From positions 1 to 50,139 of the forward strand of contig RXJW01000145.1 in NCBI GenBank assembly GCA_003963005.1: a stretch of DNA of 50,139 nucleotides. Reading direction: 5' to 3'. Of this stretch, positions 8,036-16,546 are shown piece after piece; within the stretch, counting starts at the first letter, position 1, and each line of letters opens with the position of its first letter. The DNA comes from Burkholderiales bacterium (GTDB taxonomy: Bacteria > Pseudomonadota > Gammaproteobacteria > Burkholderiales > Burkholderiaceae_C). A model generated the notes under the pieces. That model searched no databases. It had not been told where the DNA came from and worked only from the letters and a program-made list of their open reading frames with translations. The position numbers and the translations under genes are program-made.

Positions 8036-8310
8036 CAGCGCTGCAGCTTCACGAGGCCGGGGAACTCGCTGAACACCTTGTCGCCGAGCCGGTACAGGCT
8101 GCCGCCGAGCAGCGACGCGGTGATGAAGATGGTGACGACGATGGCGAAGAACTTCGCCACGTACTGCACCGTCTGCTCCTGCAACTGCGTGGCGGCCTGG
8201 ATGAAGGCGATCAGCAGGCCCACGATCGCCGCCACCAGGATCGGCGGCGCCGACAGGAGCAGCACGAGCCACAGCGCCTGCTGGGTGAGCTGGATGACTT
8301 CGTTGTTCAT
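8035..8310 (-). CDS. sctS: Type III export apparatus protein SctS
   Basis: A 91-residue FliQ/YscS/HrcS-family protein with two transmembrane helices. It carries the family core PPILVAAIVGLLIAFIQA followed by TQLQEQTVQYVAKFFAI. It starts within the end of sctR (4-bp overlap) and is part of the SctRST export-gate complex in the inner membrane. Confidence 0.95.
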   Translation of the reverse strand: MNNEVIQLTQQALWLVLLLSAPPILVAAIVGLLIAFIQAATQLQEQTVQYVAKFFAIVVTIFITASLLGGSLYRLGDKVFSEFPGLVKLQR

Positions 8311-8966
8311 GCCGTGTAGGTCAGCACCAGGCCGTGGGTGAGCTTGACCCAGCCGTCGATCAGCACGAACAGCAGGAGCTTGAACGGCAGCGAGACGGTC
8401 GTGGGCGAGAGCATCTGCATGCCCATGGCCATCAGGATGTTCGAGATGACGAGGTCGATCACGAGGAAGGGCAGGAAGATCAGGAAGCCGATCTCGAAAG
8501 CCACCGTCAGCTCGCTGACCGTGAAGGCAGGCACGACCACGAGGAAGTCGCGCTCGGTCAGCGCCTGGGCCTGCTCGGGCTTCAGGCTGCGCTGCGCCGT
8601 CTTCAGGAAGAAGGCGCGTTCCAGCGGCCGGCTGTGCCTGATCAGGAACTCGCGCAGCGGTTCCTTGGCCACGTCCGCCGCCGCCACCATCTGTGTCGTG
8701 GAGGCCTTGGCCGTGGGCGGCAGGCTCGCCAGGCGGTCCTGCATTTCGACACCCACCGGGTACATCACGTAGAGGCTCAGGATGAGGGCCAGGCCGTTCA
8801 TCACGACGTTGGGCGGCACCTGCTGCAGGCCCATGGCATTGCGCAGCAGGCTCAGCACGACGACGAGCTTCGTGAACGAGGTGACCATGACGGCCACGAA
8901 TGGCGCGAGCGCCAGCAGGATGACGGTGACCAGCGCCGAGGCTGGCGTGAAGGTGCTCAGGTCCAT
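8307..8966 (-). CDS. sctR: Type III export apparatus protein SctR
   Basis: A 219-residue FliP/YscR/HrcR-family protein. The strongly conserved core is visible as FTKLVVVLSLLRNAMGLQQ then VPPNVVMNGLALILS, and near the C-terminus as LPFLVIDLVISNILMAMGM. It has about four transmembrane segments and forms the core of the export gate with SctS and SctT. Only 3 bp separate it from sctQ upstream; it overlaps sctS by 4 bp. Confidence 0.95.
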   Translation of the reverse strand: MDLSTFTPASALVTVILLALAPFVAVMVTSFTKLVVVLSLLRNAMGLQQVPPNVVMNGLALILSLYVMYPVGVEMQDRLASLPPTAKASTTQMVAAADVAKEPLREFLIRHSRPLERAFFLKTAQRSLKPEQAQALTERDFLVVVPAFTVSELTVAFEIGFLIFLPFLVIDLVISNILMAMGMQMLSPTTVSLPFKLLLFVLIDGWVKLTHGLVLTYTA

Positions 8967-8969
8967 CCG

Positions 8970-9647
8970 TCAGCAGCCCTCGATGCGCAGGGCCTGGCCG
9001 CTGCCCCAGGGCATCAGCCGGCCGTGGGCGAGCACCGCGTCCGGCCAGGCCGTCTCCACGAGCAGACAGGTCGCCGGCAGCGGCGGCAGCCCGGGTGCCC
9101 AGCCCATCAGGGCCTCGACGCTGACGGGGTTGTCCCAGCGCGCCACGAGCTGCCAGGGCAGGTCGCCCGGTTCGCCGGGCTCGGCGCGCGCACGGGCGCG
9201 CCGGCACGGCGTGTCGATCAGCAACGCGCCACCAGGCTCCAGCGCGGCGCGCTCGTCGTCGTCGAAGCGCCACTGCGCCAGCAGGCATTCGGCGGGCACG
9301 GCTTGCCACTGCAGACCCGGCAGGTGCGGCGCCTGGGCGAGCGACCGCAGGGCCGGCCAGGGCAGGGTCAGCAGCGCCCGCACGCCTGCGGCCTGCCACA
9401 GGCCGCGGGCACCGCTCGGGGCCAGGGCGGGCTGGGCCGTCCATTGCCACGCGTTCTCGGCCGCGAGGCCGGCGCGGGCGAGGGCGTCGAGCAGGTCGCC
9501 GGCAAGATCCAGTGCGACCGCGGCCTCGGCGGCGCAGGGCGCGGCGGGCATGGGTATCGCCTCGGTGGCCGTCATGCGCAGGCTCGCCGCGCCGGCGCGG
9601 AACTGCCAGGGCGCGGTGGCCTGCAAGGTGTGCGGCAGGGAACTCAT
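8970..9647 (-). CDS. sctQ: Type III C-ring (sorting platform) protein SctQ-like, SPOA domain
   Basis: A 225-residue protein. The C-terminal ~70 residues (DLPWQLVARWDNPVSVEALM onward, then AVLAHGRLMPWGSGQALRI) have the pattern of a SPOA/surface-presentation domain, and the gene directly precedes sctR as sctQ normally does. SctQ forms the cytoplasmic pods that recruit substrates. Typical SctQ proteins are 300-350 residues, so this one is short. Either the N-terminal part is reduced, or it is supplied by the unknown 302-residue protein encoded upstream at 11340-12248. It overlaps the response regulator gene by 4 bp. Confidence 0.7.
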   Translation of the reverse strand: MSSLPHTLQATAPWQFRAGAASLRMTATEAIPMPAAPCAAEAAVALDLAGDLLDALARAGLAAENAWQWTAQPALAPSGARGLWQAAGVRALLTLPWPALRSLAQAPHLPGLQWQAVPAECLLAQWRFDDDERAALEPGGALLIDTPCRRARARAEPGEPGDLPWQLVARWDNPVSVEALMGWAPGLPPLPATCLLVETAWPDAVLAHGRLMPWGSGQALRIEGC

Positions 9648-10285
9648 GCGCGCCGGCTCACCATCATGCGGGTGACCTCGGTCACGGAGCGGGCCTTCAT
9701 CTTGCGCATGCCGCGCGAGCGGTAGAGCTCCACGCTCTTGAGCGACAGCTTGATCTCGTCGGCGATCTGCTTGTTCATCAGGCCCTTCACCACCAGGGAC
9801 AGCACCTGGCGCTCGCGCGGGGACAGCAGCTGTGCCCGGCGCTCGAACTCCTCGCGGGAGCCTTCCACGTCGGTGTCCAGCCCGGGGTCGAGATCGGCGG
9901 GCGCAAAGGCGCGGTCCAGCGCGGCGCTCAGTGCCACGTCGTCCAGCGGCTTCTCCAGCAAGGACACCGCCCCGCGCTTCTGCATCGCGGCCACCGCCAG
10001 CGGCACGTCCGCATGGCCGCTCATGTAGATGACGGGCAGGTGGATGCCGCGCTCGTGCAGCGCGTCGTGCAGGTCCAGCCCCGACAGCTCGGGCATGCGC
10101 ACGTCGAGCATCAGGCAGGTGGAGTCCGGCCACGGCGTGCCCACGGCCACGCGGGCGAGGGACTGCAGCGCATCGCGCGGGTCGCCCCAGTCGCGCACCT
10201 GGCAGCCGAAGCCTTCGAGCCAGAAGCGCAGCGAATCGCGGAACTCGTGGTTGTCGTCCACCACGAAAATCTGACGAGGGGTCAT
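9644..10285 (-). CDS. FixJ/NarL-type response regulator inside the sct operon
   Basis: A 213-residue two-domain regulator. The receiver domain (1-125) has acidic pocket residues VVDDN (9-13), the phospho-acceptor Asp about 61 in MLDVRMPELSG, and the conserved Lys in LLEKPLDD. The LuxR-type helix-turn-helix (about 145-210) reads LSPRERQVLSLVVKGLMNKQ with KSVELYRSRGMRKM. The layout is that of FixJ/StyR-like regulators. It overlaps both the kinase gene and sctQ by 4 bp, so it is made with the secretion apparatus. It is the best candidate to bind the CCTAGAARTAGG dyads between the two sct operons (inference). Confidence 0.92.
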   Translation of the reverse strand: MTPRQIFVVDDNHEFRDSLRFWLEGFGCQVRDWGDPRDALQSLARVAVGTPWPDSTCLMLDVRMPELSGLDLHDALHERGIHLPVIYMSGHADVPLAVAAMQKRGAVSLLEKPLDDVALSAALDRAFAPADLDPGLDTDVEGSREEFERRAQLLSPRERQVLSLVVKGLMNKQIADEIKLSLKSVELYRSRGMRKMKARSVTEVTRMMVSRRA

Positions 10286-11343
10286 GCCATCTTCTCCAGA
10301 ACGGGTTGGGTCGCGTCGGCCGTCATGGGCAACGCGAAGTGAAAGCAGCAGCCGCCGGCATCGCGCCGCGAGAACCACAGGCGCCCCTGGTGCATCTCGA
10401 TCAGCGAGCGGCAGATGGACAGCCCCAGCCCCATGCCGTTGGGCTTGGTGGAGCTGAAGGGCAGGAAGAGGCGCGCCTCGGTCTGCGGCGTGATGCCGGG
10501 GCCGTTGTCGGCCACACGCAGCTCGGCACGCGGGCCGTCGCACAGCAGCTCGATCTCGATCAGCGGCGCCGTCGGGCGGTCCAGGCGCAGCGCGTCCAGC
10601 GCATTGCGCAGCAGGTTGATCAGCACCTGCTGCAGCATGACCGCATCGCCCTGCACCGGCACCGGCCGGGCCGGCAGCACCAGGCGCAGCTGCACGGCCT
10701 CGCGCTGCAGGTCCCAGTCCAGCAGGGCCAGGCTCCGGTGCACCAGGTCGACGAGATCCAGCATCGCGGCCTTGGGCTGGCGCGACTGCGTGTACTCGCG
10801 CACGCGGCCGATGACCTGGCTGGCATAACTGACCTGCTGCACGGCCTTGTCCAGCGCGGCGAGTTCGTCCGTGCTGTCGGGATGGCGGCGGGCCAGGCGC
10901 AGCTTCAGCCCGCGCAACAGGTTGGCCGTGGCGCCGATGGGCTGGTTCAGCTCATGCGCCAGCACGCTGCCCATCTCGCTGACGGTCAGGGACCGGGACG
11001 TGAACAGCAGGCCTTCGCGGTCATCGAGCTGGCGTTGCAGGTGGTGCAGCCGCGCTCGCTCGTCGGTGATGCGCAGCAGCGTGTGCCGGGCGTTCAAGGC
11101 CACACAGCGCGCCATGTACTCGCCACTGACGCCGCAGCGTGCGCCGGTGCCCAGCGGCGCACCCAGCGCGCTGGCCAGGCCATGCAGCGGCGCGGCCCAG
11201 TCGGCGGCCCGCTGGCCGGCTTCACCCGGGAGCAAGGCCCGCATCGGCGCGTTGAGGGCGACGAGCACGTCACCGTCCAGCACGGCCAGCGGCTCGTCCA
11301 GTTCACCCAGGGCGTGCAACAGGTCGGCATCGATGCGGTTCAT
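10282..11343 (-). CDS. Soluble sensor histidine kinase inside the sct operon
   Basis: A 353-residue kinase. An N-terminal ~100-residue region may be a PAS-like sensor; a coiled region RLHHLQRQLDDREG then leads into the HisKA box SEMGSVLAHELNQPIGA (phospho-His about 130). The ATPase has the N box INLLRNALDALRLD, G1 DNGPGI and G2 GMGLGLSICRS. HELNQP is typical of FixL-like kinases. There is no transmembrane segment or signal peptide, so it should sense a cytoplasmic signal, possibly the secretion state. It overlaps its partner response regulator by 4 bp and the gene upstream by 4 bp. Confidence 0.92.
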   Translation of the reverse strand: MNRIDADLLHALGELDEPLAVLDGDVLVALNAPMRALLPGEAGQRAADWAAPLHGLASALGAPLGTGARCGVSGEYMARCVALNARHTLLRITDERARLHHLQRQLDDREGLLFTSRSLTVSEMGSVLAHELNQPIGATANLLRGLKLRLARRHPDSTDELAALDKAVQQVSYASQVIGRVREYTQSRQPKAAMLDLVDLVHRSLALLDWDLQREAVQLRLVLPARPVPVQGDAVMLQQVLINLLRNALDALRLDRPTAPLIEIELLCDGPRAELRVADNGPGITPQTEARLFLPFSSTKPNGMGLGLSICRSLIEMHQGRLWFSRRDAGGCCFHFALPMTADATQPVLEKMA

Positions 11344-12248
11344 GGGCCCTCCTGCGGCCACAGTGCCTGGCTGCACAGCAGCCAGGTCAGGGATGGACGT
11401 GCCGCCAGCAGCGCACGCAGGCTCGCCGCGGCGGGGGCCTGCACCAGCACCGCGGTCCAGTTCGCGACGCCGGGGGCGACGTCGCCCAGGCGCAGCTCGC
11501 AGCTCACCTGGCCCGGCGCGAGGCGCAGTGGCGCACTCATGCCCAGCTCGCGCAGCGTGCGAGGCCGCCCCTGGGGCCCCAGCCCCAGGCGCACCGCCCA
11601 CCAGCGTTCGTCGGCCGCCGGCCGCGCGGCCCGCCACCGTGCCGGCCAGCGGCGCCATTGCCACAGCGCGGCGTCGCGGCTGGCCTGCAGGCTCGCCAAA
11701 CCCGACGGGCTGGCGAGCAGGACCGGCAGTCCCACGCGCCAGGCCTGGACCGCCGGGCGCAGCGCCGCTGCGGAAGCCGGCGCCGCAGCAGCGGTGCGCA
11801 GTCGCGTCAGCAGGGCCAGCGCCCACGCCGGCACGGGCGCCGCGCCCGCCGCGTCAGGCGCGGCGTGCGCCCCGGGTTCAGCGCCATCGTCGTCGGCGTC
11901 GTCGCCGCCGGCGTCATCGAACAGCCCGCGCCAGGCCGGCGCATCGGTCACGCGCCACTGCAGGGCCGGGCCGTGCTGCGCGGCCAGCGGTGCCAGCGTG
12001 ACCGGTGTCAGCGGCACGACCGCCCCGGCCGGGTCGGCCAGGCGCCAGGGCGATGCCGCCGCATCCGCCGCCCGAGGCGGCGACGGCAGGCCGGCCGGGG
12101 CAGCGAGCGGGGCTTCCGGCAGCGGCTCGGCGGCGGCGGCCTCCGCGGCCGCGGGCTGCGCGTCCTGCAGTTGGGCCTGGAACAGGGCCTGCCACGCTTC
12201 GGCGGGCAGCAGGCCGGGTACCGCAGCGATCGACGGCAGGCTGCTCAT
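11340..12248 (-). CDS. Unknown T3SS-operon protein between sctP and the two-component genes
   Basis: A 302-residue, Ala/Pro-rich protein with an acidic low-complexity patch in the middle (DDAGGDDADDDGAEPG, about 120). The C-terminal third has an ordered look, with WWAVRLGLGPQGRPRTLREL and LRLAPGQVSCELRLGDV. No membrane segments. It is coupled at both ends by 4-bp overlaps (sctP upstream, kinase downstream). By position it stands where sctQ usually follows sctP, and the true SPOA protein is short, so it may be a divergent N-terminal half of a split SctQ, as in HrcQA/HrcQB. That is a hypothesis; the sequence alone does not show it. Confidence 0.65.
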   Translation of the reverse strand: MSSLPSIAAVPGLLPAEAWQALFQAQLQDAQPAAAEAAAAEPLPEAPLAAPAGLPSPPRAADAAASPWRLADPAGAVVPLTPVTLAPLAAQHGPALQWRVTDAPAWRGLFDDAGGDDADDDGAEPGAHAAPDAAGAAPVPAWALALLTRLRTAAAAPASAAALRPAVQAWRVGLPVLLASPSGLASLQASRDAALWQWRRWPARWRAARPAADERWWAVRLGLGPQGRPRTLRELGMSAPLRLAPGQVSCELRLGDVAPGVANWTAVLVQAPAAASLRALLAARPSLTWLLCSQALWPQEGP

Positions 12249-12850
12249 GGGCTCACCTCGTCGTCAGGGCGACGCCGGTCCGACGGCCGCTCGCCCGGCC
12301 GCAGGCGGGACTTCAGCAGCGCGTGGCCGCTGTCGCGCAGCCGGCGGTCGAGATCGGCGAGCTGCTGCCGGGCCTGCAGGGCCTGCGCCGGCGGCACGCG
12401 CAGTTCCAGCGCGAGCGGCGCCTGCGGATGCGCCTGCTGGACCTGCAGCTGCCAGCCGGGCGTGCTGCCGGGCAGCTCGACCTGCCAGAGCTGCGCGGCC
12501 AAGGGCGACGGCGCGGGTGGCGCGGCGACCTGCCGCGCCGCCTCGGCCATCCGCACGGCCGTCGCGCCGAGGGGCTCGACACGCCCGGCAGCCTCAGGCG
12601 GTGGCGGTGCAGGCGTGGCGGGGGGCATCAGCGCCGGCATGGGCCAGGCCGGCAGCGCCTCCGGCATCGGGATCGACGCGTCCTGCCCGGGTGCGTGGCG
12701 CGGCTCGTCGCCGTCGGTCGATGCCAGCCGGTAGGCCTGCTGCCAATCGGGCTCGCCGCCGGCCTGCGGGTGCGCATGCGGCAGGCGCCCGTGCCCGGAC
12801 CCGGGCAGCGTCAGTCCGCGCATCAGCAGCAGGGGCGTCAGGGTGAACAT
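12245..12850 (-). CDS. sctP: Type III secretion needle-length/substrate-switch protein, SctP-like
   Basis: A 201-residue, Pro-rich protein beginning MFTLTPLLLMRGLTLPG. It has an unstructured Pro/Ala middle and a folded C-terminal region (about 125-190) with LWQVELPGSTPGWQLQVQQA and LALELRVPPAQALQA, a pattern typical of the T3S4/FliK-like C-terminal domain. The assignment also rests on position: it lies 11 bp after sctO, as in most sctN-O-P-Q orders. SctP measures needle length and switches substrate class together with SctU. It is short for the family. Confidence 0.65.
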   Translation of the reverse strand: MFTLTPLLLMRGLTLPGSGHGRLPHAHPQAGGEPDWQQAYRLASTDGDEPRHAPGQDASIPMPEALPAWPMPALMPPATPAPPPPEAAGRVEPLGATAVRMAEAARQVAAPPAPSPLAAQLWQVELPGSTPGWQLQVQQAHPQAPLALELRVPPAQALQARQQLADLDRRLRDSGHALLKSRLRPGERPSDRRRPDDEVSP

Positions 12851-12861
12851 GCCGGCCACCG

Positions 12862-13344
12862 TCAATGCGTCGCGCGACGCGCGTCCTCGGCGTCCAGCTC
12901 GGCCTGCTGCTCCTTCGCGCGGGTCCGATCGCGTTGCTGGAACTGCAGGGTGGCATCGACCGCGTCGGCACGGGCCTGGGCGCGGGCGAGCTCGGCACGG
13001 CGCTGCCGCACGGCGGCCTGCCGGGCCTCCAGGGCCTCCTGCGTCTCGATCAAGGCGTACTCGTCGCGCTCCAGGCGCTCTTCGAGTGCGGCGCGATGGG
13101 CGGCGAGCTGGCTGCTCCAGCGCGGCAGGTCCACGCAGGCGCTGCCGCTCCACCGACGAGCAAGCTCGTCCAGCCGCTGGCGGCCGGCGTCGATCTGCTG
13201 CTGCTGTGCATCGGCGGTCGCCTGCACCTCGCGTTCGGCCGCGATCGCATCGACCAGCGCCCGCCGGGCGCGCTGCACGCGCAGTTCGCGCAGCCGCAGC
13301 CATTGGCGCGCCTCGGCGGGGCGCAGTGCCGTGCCGGTCGTCAT
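12862..13344 (-). CDS. sctO: Type III secretion stalk protein SctO
   Basis: A 160-residue, charged protein predicted to be one long antiparallel coiled coil, with Arg/Glu/Ala/Gln-rich heptads such as RQRRAELARAQARADAVDA. Sequence conservation in this family (YscO/HrpB7/FliJ-like) is low, so the call rests on size, coiled-coil nature and its place between sctN and sctP. SctO connects the ATPase hexamer to the export gate. It overlaps sctN by 4 bp. Confidence 0.8.
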   Translation of the reverse strand: MTTGTALRPAEARQWLRLRELRVQRARRALVDAIAAEREVQATADAQQQQIDAGRQRLDELARRWSGSACVDLPRWSSQLAAHRAALEERLERDEYALIETQEALEARQAAVRQRRAELARAQARADAVDATLQFQQRDRTRAKEQQAELDAEDARRATH

Positions 13345-14675
13345 TGCACGATCTCCCGCAGGTGCTGGAGGCCGCCGGCCCAGTCGCTCGGCTCGTGCGT
13401 GCCCTGCTGCAGCAGCGCCCGGATCTGCGGCATGCGCTCGATGGCCTGGTCGGCCACCGGGTCGCTGCCGGCCTGGTACTCGCCCACGCGCAACAGGAAC
13501 TCCACGTCCTTGTGCCGGGCCATCAGCGTGCGCACGTGGGCGGCATCGCGCTGCTGCTCGGGCGTGGTGACGCGGGTGAACACCCGGCTGGCGCTGGCGA
13601 GCACGTCGATGGCCGGATAGTGCTGGGCCTGCGCCAGCGCGCGCGACAGCACGAGGTGGCCGTCGAGGATGGAGCGCACCTCCTCGGCCACCGGGTCGCT
13701 GCCTTCCTCGTCTTCGGCCAGCACCGTGTAGAAGGCCGTGATCGAGCCGTGAGCATCGTTGCCGGCGCGCTCGAACAGGCGTGGCAGCTCGGCGAACACC
13801 GAGGGCGGGTAGCCGCGGCGCACCGCCGGTTCGTGCGCGGCCAGGCCCAGCTCGCGCAGCCCGCGGGCAAAGCGCGTCACCGAATCCATCATCAGCACCA
13901 CCCGTGCGCCCTGCGCCCGGAAGCCCTCGGCGATGGCCGTGGCCGCGTGGGCCGCACGGACCCGCTCCAGCGCCGGCCGGTCCGACGTCGACACGACCAC
14001 CACCGAACGCGCCAGGCCCCCGGGGCCGAGACTGTCGTCCAGGAACTCGCGCACCTCGCGGCCGCGTTCACCGATCAGGCCGATGACATTGACCTCGGCC
14101 TGCGTGTTGCGGGCCAGCATGCCGAGCAGGGTCGACTTGCCGCCGCCGGCCATCGCGAAGATGCCCACCCGCTGGCCCTCGCCGACCGTGAGCAGCGTGT
14201 CGATTGCCCGAACGCCGCAGACGAGCGGTGCATGCACCGGCCGACGCTGCAGCGGCGACGGTGCTTCCCGGTACAGCGGCACGCGCGGCAGGGCCTGCAG
14301 CGGCGGGCCGCCGTCCAGCGGCTGCCCGAAGGCGTCGATGACACGGCCGAGCAGGCCCGGGCCGCTGGGCAGCTGCGCCACCTCCTGCAGCACCTCCACG
14401 GCGGCGCCCACCGGCACGCCGTGCAGGCTGCCCAGCGGCGCGAGCACCGCCTCATGATCCTGAAAGCCGATGACCTCCGCCGCCAGGCCCGGCGACTGCG
14501 GGCGCAAGGGGTCGAACACGCGGCAGCTCTGGCCGATGCGCGCCTGCACGCCGGTGGCGCGCATCAGCGTGCCGCCGGCCTGCACGACGCGGCCGAGTGT
14601 GGCGACCGTGCGGGCCTGCTGCAGGCTGCGGCGCAGCAGCTCCGCGCCGGTCTCGACGTGCAGCGCGGGCGTCAT
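13341..14675 (-). CDS. sctN: Type III secretion ATPase SctN
   Basis: A 444-residue F1-like ATPase. Walker A is AGGGKST within VGIFAMAGGGKSTLLGMLA (about 170-188), preceded by VRAIDTLLTVGEGQR. Walker B is in VVLMMDSVTRFARGLRE. The family stretch RRGYPPSVFAELPRLFERAG is present, and the C-terminal helical domain ends LQHLREIVQ. It unfolds substrates and detaches chaperones at the cytoplasmic face of the export gate. Its start overlaps the end of sctL by 4 bp. Confidence 0.97.
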   Translation of the reverse strand: MTPALHVETGAELLRRSLQQARTVATLGRVVQAGGTLMRATGVQARIGQSCRVFDPLRPQSPGLAAEVIGFQDHEAVLAPLGSLHGVPVGAAVEVLQEVAQLPSGPGLLGRVIDAFGQPLDGGPPLQALPRVPLYREAPSPLQRRPVHAPLVCGVRAIDTLLTVGEGQRVGIFAMAGGGKSTLLGMLARNTQAEVNVIGLIGERGREVREFLDDSLGPGGLARSVVVVSTSDRPALERVRAAHAATAIAEGFRAQGARVVLMMDSVTRFARGLRELGLAAHEPAVRRGYPPSVFAELPRLFERAGNDAHGSITAFYTVLAEDEEGSDPVAEEVRSILDGHLVLSRALAQAQHYPAIDVLASASRVFTRVTTPEQQRDAAHVRTLMARHKDVEFLLRVGEYQAGSDPVADQAIERMPQIRALLQQGTHEPSDWAGGLQHLREIVQ

Positions 14676-15307
14676 GCGGCAAGCCCCCAGGCCTGTGCCA
14701 GGCGCTGGACCTGCGTGGCCAGGCTCGCGTCGGCGGAGCCGAACTCCGTGATCAGGCGGCAGTCGGTCTCGCCGAGGTGGGCGTCGGGGACGATCTCCGC
14801 CCGGGCCAGCCCCGCCTTGTCCTCGGGGTCGGCCGCCTGCAGTGCGGCCTGCAGTGTGGCGGCCTGCGCGGGATGGACATGCAGGCGCCAGGTGCGCGCC
14901 GGCAGCAGCTCGCGCGCCGCCTGCACGGCCAGCCCGGCCAGCACGGCTTCGGTCGGCAGCGCGCCGATCAGTTTGCGCGCCACCTCCAGCGCGAGCTGGG
15001 GCAGCGCCTGCTGGACCTGGGCGCGCGCGCTTTCCTGCTGCTGGGCCAAGGCGGCGAGGGCGCGGCCGAGCTGGTCGCGCGCATCGGCCTGGCCTTGCGC
15101 GAATCCCTGCTGGCGACCCTCGGTGCGGGCCTGTGCCGTGGCGGCCTCCAGGCGTGCCTGCTCGGTGGCGCGCAAGGCCTCGAGTTCGGTCAGCACATCG
15201 GCGGCCTGCAGCAGCGGGGGCACTTCATGGGCCCGCAGCACACGGCGGTCGCTGGCCAGTCCCAGGGCTTGCGCGGGCTCACGGTGCCAGAGCAGGAAGG
15301 CGTTCAT
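14672..15307 (-). CDS. sctL: Type III secretion stator protein SctL
   Basis: A 211-residue FliH/YscL/HrpB5-type protein. A central helix with repeated small residues (TEGRQQGFAQGQADARDQLG, about 80-100) is typical of the family, followed by LALEVARKLIGALPT and a C-terminal domain ending LITEFGSADASL. SctL dimers hold the SctN ATPase and link it to SctQ. Start and stop both overlap the neighbouring genes by 4 bp. Confidence 0.88.
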   Translation of the reverse strand: MNAFLLWHREPAQALGLASDRRVLRAHEVPPLLQAADVLTELEALRATEQARLEAATAQARTEGRQQGFAQGQADARDQLGRALAALAQQQESARAQVQQALPQLALEVARKLIGALPTEAVLAGLAVQAARELLPARTWRLHVHPAQAATLQAALQAADPEDKAGLARAEIVPDAHLGETDCRLITEFGSADASLATQVQRLAQAWGLAA

Positions 15308-15819
15308 GGCTGCACCTGCTGTTGCAGGGCCAGGGTTTCACGCAGCACGGCGAGCGCCGTGGCCTGCGGCATCACCCAGGCGCCGACCGCCCCGAGCCGC
15401 CGGCTCGCCGCATGCCGCAGTGCGCCGTGGGGCAGGCCGGCCAGCAGCACGGCCGCCCCGGCTTCGGTGAATTGCCGGGCCAGCGCGTCGGGCGTCGACA
15501 CCTGCGGCCAGTCGGCCAGGGCGCCCGGCACGCCCGCAGGCAGGGTGGGCCAGTCCGGCGCGCTGCGCAAGGCGCGCCACCAGGCCGCGCCGAGCGAGGC
15601 CCGCGCCAGGTCGCGCAAGGGGCCGGCGATCCACAGGCGCAGCGCCGGGGCGGCGAGCACCGAGCCGCAGCGGCGCGCCAGCACCAGCAGCTCGGCCTGC
15701 TCCAGTGCCAGCCAGGCCGGTGCTGCATCCAGGTGGGACCAGGTCAGCACGCGGGCCTCGTTGGGCGCGTCGGCCAGCAGGCGGCGGGCGATCGCGGCGC
15801 GTTGGCGGCGGTCATTCAT
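15304..15819 (-). CDS. sctK: Type III secretion accessory protein SctK-like
   Basis: A 171-residue protein starting MNDRRQRAAIARRLL, rich in Trp, Ala and Leu. The family (YscK/HrpB4) is poorly conserved, and the call depends mainly on its position between sctJ and sctL and its size. SctK links the C-ring pods to the inner-membrane ring. The ATG at 15819 was chosen because it places the start within the end of sctJ (8-bp overlap). An in-frame upstream start would add 27 Pro/Arg-rich residues and overlap sctJ much further. Confidence 0.65.
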   Translation of the reverse strand: MNDRRQRAAIARRLLADAPNEARVLTWSHLDAAPAWLALEQAELLVLARRCGSVLAAPALRLWIAGPLRDLARASLGAAWWRALRSAPDWPTLPAGVPGALADWPQVSTPDALARQFTEAGAAVLLAGLPHGALRHAASRRLGAVGAWVMPQATALAVLRETLALQQQVQP

Positions 15820-16546
15820 GCGCGCGGCCCTCCAGGGCCAGCGGCGCGCCGGCCCGCCGGCGTCGCCAGGCCAGCCAGGCGGCCGTGGCGAGGCTCGCAC
15901 CGCCCAGGCTGAGGGCCAGGGCGAGCACCACCGGCGGCAGGGCCGGTTCAGGCGCGATCGGCACCGCCGGCGTGGCTTCGGCGGCGAAGGCCACGACCGA
16001 CACGCTGTCGTAGGGCAGGCCCTCGACGCTGTTCACGACGAGCGCTCGCACCTTGGGCAGCAGCGCTTCGACGTTCAGCCCGGGCCGGTGCTTGATCATC
16101 ACCGAGGCCGACGAGGGCTGCACCTTGTCGGACAGCGGATGCCGCTCGGGCACGACGAGGGTGACGCGGGCCTGCAGCACGCCGTCGATGCTCGTGAGGG
16201 TGTGCGAGAGCTCCTGCGACAGCGCATGCATCAGCCGTGCGCGCTCCTCGACCGGGGTGGAGACGAAGCCCTCGCGCTTGAAGACCTTGCCGAGGCTGTC
16301 GAAATCCTCGCGGGGCAGGCCCTGGGCCTTGAGGATCTGCACCGCGCGGGCGAAGTCGGCCTCGCCGGTGGTGACTTCGAAGCCGTCCTCGCGGGCCACT
16401 TTCTGCGCCGGCACGCCGGCCAGGCGCAGCGCCGAGACCATGTCGTTGGCCTGGCGCTCGTCGAGCCTGGCGTACAGGGTCTGGTCGCCGCAGGCGGTGA
16501 GCAGGGCCACAAGGCCCAGGGCGAGGAGGCTGCGAAGGGGCGTCAT
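15812..16546 (-). CDS. sctJ: Type III secretion inner-membrane ring lipoprotein SctJ
   Basis: A 244-residue YscJ/HrcJ/FliF-type lipoprotein. The signal peptide MTPLRSLLALGLVALLTACG ends in a lipobox with the acylated Cys at residue 19. Conserved family blocks include LYARLDERQANDMVSALRLA, ARLMHALSQELSHTLTSIDG and ARVTLVVPERHP. A C-terminal transmembrane helix (LALALSLGGASLATAAWLAW) is followed by a basic tail. It forms the inner-membrane ring with SctD. The start codon overlaps the sctI stop (ATGA). Confidence 0.96.
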   Translation of the reverse strand: MTPLRSLLALGLVALLTACGDQTLYARLDERQANDMVSALRLAGVPAQKVAREDGFEVTTGEADFARAVQILKAQGLPREDFDSLGKVFKREGFVSTPVEERARLMHALSQELSHTLTSIDGVLQARVTLVVPERHPLSDKVQPSSASVMIKHRPGLNVEALLPKVRALVVNSVEGLPYDSVSVVAFAAEATPAVPIAPEPALPPVVLALALSLGGASLATAAWLAWRRRRAGAPLALEGRAHE

